From Dryococelus australis (Eukaryota; Arthropoda; Insecta; Phasmatodea; Phasmatidae): 64,000 nt of DNA. Each line of letters begins with the position of its first letter. Position 1 is the stretch's first letter. The translations under genes were made by a program, and so were the position numbers. The stretch covers positions 287,814,966-287,878,965 of the forward strand of contig CM057009.1 in assembly GCA_029891345.1 (NCBI GenBank). Direction: 5' to 3'. Shown piece by piece: positions 35,588 through 45,119 of this stretch. The notes under the pieces were generated by a model. It did not search any database and was not told the origin of the DNA. It worked only from the letters and a program-made list of their open reading frames with translations.

Positions 35588-36394
35588 AGGCCGTATTACA
35601 CGATGCCAGATTCCGTGAAATCTTGTGCAAGGCCCGCCATAGCGGCCGTTATACCGGCCTGTTTTACCACGAGTTCGAATCTCCCATCAACACATTTTTT
35701 TTTACATAAAATATTACATACGGATAATAACTTGGTACGTAAAGAAAAAACTACATTTTGCAAACGTTTAATAATTTTTGTCACAATTAAAAATAACACT
35801 GGTACTCTCATGACTTCACATAATTTTCAAGAAAATAAATTTATCTACACCAGTAAGCAATGAATTGATGAACATACCAACAATAATATAGCAATATTAA
35901 GATATGCTAGCTAGTTTTTTTATAGGCCTGCGCAAGTTACTGACTCGTATAGGCCGTTCACGTTAAAATTAGCACTTTTGAAGCATTGGTTACTTTTTTC
36001 TTTCAACCAATTTATATACTTCCGCTACTAGTTAATGTAAACCCTGTCATGTGAGTAATAAACACAGTGTATACATTCACCATACCCAAATCCAAAAGTC
36101 GCAAGCCACAATGTAATGTATTTATTGATTATTATGTATAATGAAACAACTTCAAAAATTGCTCCCTTTACCGTGAACGCCCTTTAGTAGTTATACGAAT
36201 GAGGTTCTTATTTACTTCGAACCACCCACTGCTCGCCCACAGAGGGCGTGGAATGCTAGTTCGCGAACTGCTGTCGTGTAATATGAATATTCCATGGCGG
36301 CTCATATAGCGGCTGGTATACCGGCACGTGCACCAGGGTTTGTAGAAACTTGCACAGGACCGAGTACGACAGCAGGTATCGTGTAATATCGGCT
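35588..36394 (+). mobile_element. MITE with TAA duplication, interrupted by a TA-MITE
   Basis: The left end aggccgtattacacgat and the reverse complement of the right end agccgatattacacgat form the terminal repeat, flanked by taa on each side (35585-35587 and 36395-36397). Inner sequence also mirrors, with 'ataccggc' in both arms. A 3-bp TAA duplication suggests PIF/Harbinger. The short TA-MITE at 35950-36184 is inserted inside, so this element is older. Confidence 0.75.
35950..36184 (+). mobile_element. TA-duplicating MITE (short type), nested
   Basis: The left end is taggccgttcacgttaaaat after TA (35948-35949). The right end is ctttaccgtgaacgccct. The body shares 'gtgagtaataaacacagtgt' with related copies. 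It lies inside the TAA-type MITE at 35588-36394. Confidence 0.8.
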
Positions 36395-36550
36395 TAAGGC
36401 ACCACTGCTGGTGGCTCTGGTAGATGTGTAGGTACTTTGGTCGAAGAGACGGATTGTACGCATGAAGAATTCGATAGAATACCCGAAGATGAATATCTAG
36501 CATTGTAGCAGATGCTGAATTGGGTAGAAACGTACCAATTGAGGAGACAC

Positions 36551-37332
36551 TCAAAATCTGGATCAGTGAGAATCTCACTGTTTCAATCAGTTGACAGCAT
36601 CTTAACTATTCAACAGTCACTTCGGTTAATTTTAACTTACGAATGAGTGAAAATGCCCGTTTTCCTACACTTAATGATTCAGTAACATTTTTCACTTATT
36701 CTTCAATCATTTCATTAGCTGTTTTTCAGTGGTTTTTTTTTTTAACTGCTGGATCAGGTAAACCATGTGTGATTAGTTCAAGAGTATGTTTGTAATTTTT
36801 CTGGCAATGAGGATATTAATAGTGTTAGTTAGTGGGTTTATTTGATGCCTAACAAATGCAAAAACCATCCTTACGTAATCATTTCCACAGAAGAAAAAAA
36901 CCAAATCTGTAAAACGTGAATATGTTTATCTACACCGACGCCTGCTTTACATACCGATAAATATAGAATTCATATTTTCAAGCGGTCTGTCACAGTAGTC
37001 CATGAAGAACAGGCGCAGATCTTTGGAGACTCGGGGTCGAGTGTTTAAAATCCGGTCAAGTTACAATGTTCTCAATAATCTGATTTGTATTTTATAGCCG
37101 GACATGCAAATCTTTACTTGTACCAACCAAATCTTACACGTCAACGAAATATAAGAATTAATTGCTTAAAAAATACGATTGGATGATGAATTCACTAATT
37201 CGTTATGTGAATTTTTCCCTCTGAAGCATCCGTGATTTCCCACTTATTCTAAGTGGAGCCATTTTCACTAATTAAAGTATTTGGATTTGACTGCATATCA
37301 GTGTCTTTCCACTGATTCTAATTAAGAGTTTA
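36551..37332 (+). mobile_element. cactgattc-rich MITE-like element, copy C
   Basis: It starts with 'ggatcagtgagaatctcactg' and ends with 'ccactgattctaattaagag'. It shares 'ttctaagtggagccattttc' with copy B and the complement of copy A. It is the shortest and most diverged of the three copies. Confidence 0.65.
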
Positions 37333-37523
37333 GAAATGCGTAGGTTGAGTGAGACCATCGGATTTATTTCTCACCCGCCGATGAACTAACAATTCCAGAA
37401 GACCCTGTCTGCTTACAGAATCGAATTAATCATGAAATACGAATCATAACGCAAGTACTGCGATATCATTCTGGACTGCGACCAACTTGTCACCTTGCAA
37501 CACTGTACCAAGAACACTATAAC

Positions 37524-37796
37524 TAGAGACCCGAGAAATTCGCGAGTTCAATTACCTTTAGGGTAGACTTCACAGTCTTATATATTTTAATGCAGATATC
37601 AACTGCTTATTGGTTTATTGTTGTGGTTGTAAAAGGCGGTTGTTGGACTCACAATTTATTGCATGTTTTTTATTGGCTCATTTATCTCCACAGGGTGTCA
37701 AACAACACGTCGACAAATTACAAACGTAACATGAACGTACAAGTGTGTGAATTCCAACTTGTCTAGAAACGAACCCGCGAAATGCTTGGGTCTCTA
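37524..37796 (-). mobile_element. hAT-type MITE, copy 2 (8-bp TSD)
   Basis: Termini are TAGAGACCCG...GGGTCTCTA, with perfect 8-bp duplications actataac at 37516-37523 and 37797-37804. It shares 'gaattccaacttgtctagaaa' with copies 3 and 4. Confidence 0.92.
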
Positions 37797-38218
37797 ACTA
37801 TAACTACCCGACACCGAGATTAACATGACTGCGGCTGACCAATCAAATAAAGGCATTGGGACATCGCCAACAGTAATCAGTAGCAAGGAACTTAATGTCC
37901 CAATATACATTGATCAGCACGATTTAAATGACTATAATATACCATTGCGATGAAGATATAAAAAAAAAATGTGAGTAATAAAATACAATAACATTTGTGA
38001 CATGCGAGATAAGCATGAAAAAAGTACTTTTTCTGTGTTCGTCTTCTATACCGTTCAGTGTCTGTGTTCACGAACACCAGTGTGTGTGACAGGAAAGACG
38101 CTAAAGGTGTAAAGGATAAAGTAAGAGTCCACGTCAGCCAGTGCCTTTACAAGCGGGTATCCTGCTCGTAGATACGTCTGCGCCTCTGGTTTATTAACGG
38201 CTGATGCAAATGACTAGA

Positions 38219-38875
38219 GTTAATTTTTTCGCGGTAAGATGATCACTTTGAAATCAACCCTTGAAAAATATCATTACCCATTATCTGCATATAATTTCTC
38301 GGCAATACTAACTTGCACATGTCCAGTAAAGTTGGTAACGATGAGAAAAAATTAGTTCCCTTACTTAACGTTGAATTAAAACTATTATAGGCTGTTCACG
38401 GTAAAGTGAGCACTTTTTATGGCCTCCTAACATGCATTAACCAATTATAAATATATCTTACTACAGACTCAGGCATTACATTTTGAGGGTGGTGAAATGT
38501 ATACACTGTGTTTATTGGTCACATTGCAATGTTTATATTAAAAAGCAGCAGATAGATGGAAATTGGATAAAAGGAAAAATTTAGAAGGGCCTTAAAAAGT
38601 GCTTACTTTACCGTGAACAGCCTATAAGTGAGAATTTGTGAATACTGAAACTGGATATATTAATTTATGTTCTTTTTACGCATATAAGTGTAAGAACTAG
38701 CGAATTTGTGGAATTTTCACTTTTCTAATATTTTCACAGTTTCACTCGACCGATGCATGGACAAAAAGGTGAGGCCCATGGTAATGTTAATTTATATCCT
38801 GTAGTGTAAGAATACACAGTGTGCATGCAAGTATATCGTAAGCAGGGCTTTTCAAAGTTTACCGTGAACGGCCTA
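38219..38875 (+). mobile_element. TA-duplicating MITE (long type), carrying a nested short-type copy
   Basis: The two halves (38219-38387 and 38625-38875) match successive parts of the long type at 42008-42426: 'tttgaaatcaaccc', 'aaagttggtaacgatg', then 'cccatggtaatgttaattt' and 'agcagggctttt'. The right end gaacggccta is followed by TA. The left end has decayed. The short-type copy at 38388-38624 splits it. Confidence 0.75.
38388..38624 (+). mobile_element. TA-duplicating MITE (short type), reference copy, 237 bp
   Basis: It has a near-perfect terminal inverted repeat, taggctgttcacggtaaagt on the left and actttaccgtgaacagccta on the right. The TA duplication is perfect (38386-38387 and 38625-38626). 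There is no ORF. TA duplication is typical of the Tc1/mariner superfamily. It is inserted into a long-type relative with similar ends. Confidence 0.93.
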
Positions 38876-39289
38876 TACCAAACATTTTGTGACGTAAATT
38901 CGTGTTTCACCCTGTGATGATGTCGGGGGGAACAGGGGACACAGGAGAACAAGTAAGCGCCAAGAGACCCTCGATGACACAAAATGACCACCAGAAAAGA
39001 GAAAAAAAATTTCCATCCAACAGACGCGAACCGAACCAACAATCTCTCTTTCCACGATCCAGAGTCATGCACCGAAATCCCGAGTACAACCTGTGATTTG
39101 TAGAAGACTTCAGTTCTCTACTTCCGTTGCCTGTCTTTCAATGACACCCAGAAAACCGCGTCTCCTTTTGAAATGTTGTCGTCATTGAATAACACGGAAG
39201 ACAGAGGAATCGCTATACGCCGTCTGTAGTGTCGAAGTGAGGTATCATGGACACGGATGACACACAATATTAAATTTCAAGAGGTGTTG

Positions 39290-39620
39290 CTCAGCGCACA
39301 AATCATGGATTCATTTTTGAGCGATACACAGGCAAGTACTGGTGCCGCTATAGTTTGGGGAGCAATCTAACAATATCCTGCGGTTCTCGGAATTTGCTGG
39401 TAGGGATCACGGCTACACTGACGGCACAGAAGTGCAGTAAATATATTCTGCAACCTCATGTGCTTCTCTTTATACCGCGGCTTTAAATGGGTAAATTTTC
39501 TACAGGAAATGCTGGCCAAGAGGTAGCACGACTTTCCCAGGACTGCCATCGTGCTATCAGCATCCGTTCTCGGCCAGCTATGTCTCCAGACTTGCACATA
39601 TATAGTGTGCTCGGAAATTC
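39290..39620 (+). pseudogene. Tc1-like transposase fragment (catalytic core)
   Basis: Fragments in shifting frames match the core order of a Tc1-type transposase: 'AAIVWGAI', then 'LVGITATLTAQKCSKYILQPH', a degraded 'NA' region and 'SRPAMSPDLHIYSV' (the SPDL..E region). N- and C-terminal parts are missing. It is more eroded than the copy at 24.6 kb and probably a different subfamily. Confidence 0.65.
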
Positions 39621-39639
39621 CCCTTACAAACTCCTAGGA

Positions 39640-41083
39640 CTTGTATAGGGGACTGAGTGGACTATATTTTGAATATAAATCCATGGCCGGTAACGTACCG
39701 TTTCCATGCTACAACCATTTCAAATCAGGTGTATCACTCGTCCACTTCCGTTGAGGGAAAGAGCAATGTCTAGGATGTGCTTGTGTTGGTATCTTCCTTT
39801 TCAAAGGAAGATATTTTGTAGATATTCTGATCCCCTACATTGCTATACAGATACTGTAAAAGGTTTTCAATCTTTTAAAATACACCCAGAAATAATAATT
39901 AAATACATTATCTATCAAAATGGAAGCAGGAATGCCGACTTACAAAAAATAATTAATGTACCTACATCATGTACTTATAGAAACAAAGTAATAATAGGTT
40001 AAATAAATTGTAATATTTTGCGTACTCTAATTACATTTAAGGTTGCCAATTAATACATTTACTACGCTTTTTCGAAAATTGCAAATGCCAGGTGTCGTTC
40101 TTCAATATACACTTTATGAATTATTATTTAATGGTTCAGGAATAATTACGGGCAGACCGTAACAAACACGTAAAATTATCCACAAAATCTTATAGGCTCA
40201 GTAAAGGGCAAACATTGAAATGCGCCAACTTGTGCATCTAAAAAGGTGTCATTAATTCTTTTAAAGGTCCATTTTCAGTGGTCGGAATATCAAATGTGAT
40301 GACAGCGCAGAAATATAGCTTTACTGGGCATTGTGTGTGCTGCAGAAAGTCCCATAAGATATACTGCCACCTGATCGAGGATTATCGCGTGTGGGCAAAA
40401 TATTTCGCTGGTCATAGAGGTGCATCGCCCCAAAAATGGTTTTCAAATGCATATACCAGATCCTGTAAAATTACAGTAGCTATAGGATAACCACGATTGA
40501 TCTCATTTTTATGTATTGCAAAATGTCATTAGCCAGTCCTCAGTTTCTATAGTTTCAGTTTATATACCTTCTACGTGATCATTAATTGTACTTAAATCAT
40601 TCAGTGGCTCTTCTGCACTTTTATGTGGACATGCTGTGCTGCATGGTTGAAAACTACGACTGAGATGAGCCAACTGTATAAAAACTGCGTCAGCTTAGTC
40701 AACATTTTCTCGTCAAGAAAACAATAATTGTTTGAGCACTGACTTCCAAGGGCTGTAACGTTTTTGCACAAGAAACGTTTAGTATTAACATGCGGATTGA
40801 ATTAAATTTTTTTTTTTTCGAAAATTGTAATTGTAATATGGAGTGATTTTCATCAAACTAGTATTGATTGGCCCTTTGGTAATACAGTTCAGAAATTAAA
40901 ATGAGAATAACGGTGGCAGAATATTGCTTTTTGTGTTATGCTTTAAGGAAAACTTGCTGTCCAGAACATTTTTATCCGTGACGGATTTGGTTTATCATAG
41001 AACTTAAATGATATATATTATTTAATTACGAAAAAAAATAATTGTACAAATATAAAAGGTTTGTGATTTTTTTTTTTTTGCAG
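39640..41083. other. no gene recognised
   Basis: AT-rich DNA. ORFs at 39706-40002 and 40278-40490 (plus) have no recognisable motif. Confidence 0.45.
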
Positions 41084-41216
41084 AAAATGGACGATCCGCA
41101 GCTTTCAATTTTGAACCTTTCGATGATTTGGCCGTCAATCGAACCAAACAACTTTGACATGAGGCTGGATGCATTGTCTTGGAATGAGTGGCCTATGAAC
41201 ACATCTCCGTCTTCGG
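41084..41216 (+). CDS. isolated exon-like segment, function unknown
   Basis: A 133-nt segment is bounded by a strong acceptor (T-run followed by gcag, ending 41083) and a consensus donor (g|gtaagt at 41217). One frame is open throughout and contains an ATG at 41087 followed by 'MDDPQLSILNLSMIW' and 'MRLDALSWNEWPMNTSPS'. Codon use and base composition (~47% GC) differ from the AT-rich flanks. It could be a coding exon of a host gene whose other exons lie outside the window, or a coincidence. I do not recognise the peptide. Confidence 0.4.
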
Positions 41217-41344
41217 GTAAGTCTTGTGTTTTATTTTATTTCCTCGTCAGCTGCAACTTTCTTTTTCTTCCTATTAATTCAAACGAAAATAGTTTGTATC
41301 GGCTTACTGTGCTGCTATAAGAGCTTTGGGAAAATATCTAGTTA

Positions 41345-41830
41345 TAGGCTGTTAACTGTAAAGCGAGCACTTTTGAAGCCCTAGTTACATTTTATTTCAG
41401 CCATTTTTCATCCTTTCACCACCGTTTTAAATAAATATTACCATGTAATTAACAAACACAACGTGTAGATTCCACCGCACTCCGAAGTTAACGTCTAAAG
41501 CTAAAATAATATTTATTTATTTAATATAATTTCAAATGAGAGGGCTTTCAAAAGTGCTCACATTACCGTTAATAGGGGGCCGCGGTGGCTGAGCGATTAG
41601 CACGCTCGCCTCCCACGAAGGCGAACCGGGTTCAGTCACCGGCCGGGTCACCGGATATTCGCAAGTGGGAATCGTGCTATACGATGCTGCTGGTTGGCGG
41701 GCCCTCTCCGGGATCTCACGTTTCCCCCGCCCCTTCATTCATCTTCACTTCAATCACCCTCATCGGCTCTCATGACCTCGCTGTTAAGAGCGGCTCAAAT
41801 CTCTTCACTCGCTTTACCGTGAATAGCCTA
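41345..41830 (+). mobile_element. TA-duplicating MITE (short type) interrupted by a SINE
   Basis: The left end is taggctgttaactgtaaagc preceded by TA (41343-41344). The right end is ttaccgtgaatagccta followed by TA (41831-41832). The 12-base segment ttaccgttaata/ttaccgtgaata occurs on both sides of the SINE, showing the SINE landed in the right terminal repeat. Confidence 0.9.
41575..41813 (+). repeat. tRNA-derived SINE inserted in a MITE
   Basis: It begins gggggccgcggtggctgagc with A box (tggctgagcga) and B box (gggttcagtcacc). The body matches the SINE at 2499-2833 up to 'ctcttcactc', after which this copy ends, so it is 3' truncated. Target duplications of 12 bp with one mismatch flank it (41563-41574 and 41814-41825). 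Confidence 0.9.
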
Positions 41831-42007
41831 TATAAGTATTACCACGGTGCGCTTACGTAAGAAAATAACTGCTTTTTGCTTACTTCCCAAATAAAAATAA
41901 ATACAGCCTTCTTCTCTCTGTGACCTGAGTATGTGCGTATGTGCGTCTGGAAAATATCTGAGCACGTTAAGCGATTTTCACCAAACTTGGCACCGTTATT
42001 GTGCTTA

Positions 42008-42426
42008 AAGTCTGTTCACGATAAAGTGAGCACTTTTGAAATCATCCTTAGAAAAAAATCACTGCTTCCATATGCAAATATTTTAACGCCCGCACTGCGT
42101 GACACGTGCCTAGCAAAGTTGGTAACGTTGGAGGGAATGTAGTTCTATATCTTGAAGTCGAATAAAAAGTTTTAGGCAACCATTTGTAATAACTTAAATT
42201 ATTTCTTTCCCTTTCTGTTTTTTATGTAGGAAAGTGTAAAAATGAGCAGATGTGTAAAATATTTAATGCTGTAATAATTTGACAGTTTCGCTCGACCGAC
42301 ACAAGAATAAAGTGATGATGCCCATGGCAGTGTTAATTTTACATAAGGCGGAAGAATACTCATCGTGCATACAAGTAGATACTAAGCAGGGCTGTCAAAA
42401 GTGCTCGTTTTACAGAGAAAAGCCTA
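42008..42426 (+). mobile_element. TA-duplicating MITE (long type), 419 bp, most complete copy
   Basis: The left end (gtctgttcacgataaagtga) and the right end (...gttttacagagaaaagccta then TA) match the short-type termini but the body is different and longer. Related copies are at 29018-29427, 38219-38875 and 59518-59937. Non-coding. Confidence 0.85.
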
Positions 42427-42434
42427 TAGCAGTG

Positions 42435-43580
42435 ATACCCGAATTTTATATTTTCCGACGCTGATGGAAACTTATTTTAAAAATGGCGGCCATGAAAATA
42501 TTTTTTTACTGTTATGTAATTTTGTAGAGACCTTTTGATGCATTTAAACAAACTTAGGTACATATACAAGACACGTTGCTAGCATCAAATGAAGAAACTC
42601 TTGTCTTCATTGGTTAGTGGCTTTTGAAGCCACAGTCGTTAAAAAAAAGGGATTACTTAATATCTTGAGAACCGCTAAGCCGCCTCCGCCGAAATTTCGT
42701 GCGAATAACCCTAAAGAAGCACGCCATAAATAAATAAATAAATAAATATATATATATATATATATATAATAGATGCTGAACTACAGGTAGCAACACTATG
42801 AGGTGATCCCCTAAGTAAAACGAGATAGAAAACATTATACGACCTGTGTCCTACAGGAAATCGTAAGGGAGGTAGGTGTCCTTGAAAATCTATATTTCGA
42901 ATAGCTTTAACACAAAATAAAATATTAAAACCTACTTGAGATGAAAGAACGATTCAGTGAAACATGTTAGTAAATTTTTTTGTTAGTTGAGGTCTATGGG
43001 GGTGCCTTTCTGAAAAAGAAAACACGTTAGTATTAAATGTGTGCACACAACTATTACATTATGTTGTGGCAATATTTTATTTCACATGACAACCAGCATA
43101 AAAGTCATGTTGGGTCAGCGTAGGCCCGCGTAGGTCAGCTACCTCTCTTACGAATTACTGTAGGACGTAGATCGTGGTGGCGAGGAAGGTATATACAGAA
43201 TGATCCGAACATAGACGTCCAAACTGAAGTAGATCGTGGAGGTGCTAATATCAACACAATAGCTCAATACGTGGTCCGATTCTAGACGATTGAAAAGTTA
43301 CCTTTTTTTAGTCGATATTTTGGACGTACGCCACACACTACCGTACGAATTTTAGCACGGTGACAAAAGTAATTGTCCAAGCAAAGTGACGATTGAACAA
43401 ATGGCAGTTTACTAGTGTAGACACGTGATCAAAAACACCATTCATGTTATTGTCACTACAGCGACGTGCAAATTAGAAAGCGTTTTGCATAAGTTAAGTC
43501 TCGTCCAGATGTGTGTCACGAGTTTATTTGTGTTAACAAAAAATATTGCATTGCATAACTTAATGCTTGCAATTAAAAAA
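42435..43580. other. non-coding, with one possible 285-bp-type unit and a TA microsatellite
   Basis: The segment at 42440-42700 has landmarks like the 285-bp units ('acttattttaaaaatggcgg', 'atatcttgagaaccgc', 'aaatttcgtg'), suggesting a lone diverged unit. An (AAAT)n/(TA)n tract lies at 42727-42768. No gene was recognised in 42769-43580. Confidence 0.45.
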
Positions 43581-43589
43581 ACTTCACTC

Positions 43590-44535
43590 TTAATCTTAAT
43601 GAGTGAGAATTTCACTGTTTCAATCAGTCGAACGTATCTGACTGATTCGACAGTCGCTTCAGTGAATTTAACTGAAGAATCAGTGAAAAAATTCAAGATT
43701 TCCTTTACTACTAAGTGGTTTATTTTTGACTGATGGATCAGTTAAACAGCGTGTAAAAATGGCCGTCAAGCAACGTTTAAAAATGGCCGTTAAACAATGT
43801 TAATCAAGTGAAATAACTACGAATAAATTAATAAAAGCAATACAAAATACTTTATAAAATGGGTTTCTTCTTTCAAAACGCCATTTTATGAGGTAATATG
43901 AACACTTTGTCTTTCATTCCGTTTTTACATATTTCATTTCGTTTTCATGTAATGGTCACAGCGCTCTGTTTAATGATTTAAACTGCATATGATGCGATGA
44001 AGAGAGTGCACTCATTTATATTATTTGTTTTAACAATTCTAACGGTGCCATTTAAACCAAAAACGAAAAAGAAGAGCATATAAATGAAATCTTCATGATT
44101 TCGTGGCGAAACTATAAGATGGATAGTTTGCAAAGCGTACTTGAACATAGTGTGATAGAGCAGATGGCAAGGTGACAGCCTAAAATCGAAGTTTATAGAG
44201 AGTGCGTGTTCCATCACGGCCACGTGCAAAATTTTTCTTATGATTTTAAATTACGCTAAATTGCACAATATGAATAGTAAACTATCGTAAATATGTTTAT
44301 TTCACGTAATTATTAGGCTAAATTCAACAGAAAAGTTATTTAATTCGCCGCTACAATCGGCAGTCACTTATTAAAAGTAAAATTGTTTCACGTCACTAAT
44401 ACAAACAATGAAATTTTTTCACTGAAACAATAAGTGGTTTTCCACTGATTCTAAGTGGAGCTACTTTCACTGATTCGCGTAGTTGAATTTCACTATGAAT
44501 CAGTGGCTTTTCTTCTGATTTGAATTTACAGTGTA
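43590..44535 (+). mobile_element. cactgattc-rich MITE-like element, copy B
   Basis: The left portion ('gagtgagaatttcactgtttcaatcagt') matches copy C and the complement of copy A's right end. The right end 'ctgatttgaatttacagtgt' mirrors copy A's left end. It contains paired 'aaaaatggccgt' phrases also seen in copy A. Apparent ORFs on both strands at 43425-43733 come from this repeat. Confidence 0.7.
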
Positions 44536-45119
44536 ACTTAATTTATGCCTTATATAAATGTAATAATCATAATCGGTCATTATCAGACGTCTATTTCCAT
44601 GGATGTGCAAGTAATGGAAGGAATGTCCACGTTGTACTTCCTGAATAAGTATTTGTCTAAAAAAAAACACATACCTGTCTATAAGGCCAAAATAACGGAC
44701 ATTTTCAAGCGTGCAGGATGCACAAATTCACAACTAAAAAATATTTGTTCCACCACATAGATTTTTAAAAGCGTATATAGAGGGGGAAAAAAAAAAAAAA
44801 AAAAAAAAACCCTGTAGACATTTTTGAAATATTTACAAGACATGCTTAAGTTAACAGGAAGTTACTGATATAACTAATAAGCCTACTTGCACAACACTGT
44901 TGCAATTAAATTTTAAATAACTTCTTAAAAGCTGATATTGTACGTAGGACTTGACTTCTCTTTGAAAGCAATAACATAAGAAATGAAAACAGAAACGTAA
45001 GCAACATTAGTGAAACAATTACACATACACACGATACTTACTCGGGACTTGAACCCAGACAGCCTCCTACACTAAGCTAGCGTGCAACGCACTGCAGTAT
45101 GGAAGTCGGATTCGGAGAA

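Noticed and set aside
41575..41650. Possible functional tRNA gene
   Set aside because: A and B boxes are present but there is no acceptor stem pairing and the sequence continues into a SINE body shared with 2499-2833.
41532..41860. ORFs on both strands
   Set aside because: They span a SINE-MITE junction and have no protein support.
43425..43733. 102- and 84-codon ORFs on opposite strands
   Set aside because: They lie in the cactgattc-rich repeat and reflect its symmetrical motifs.
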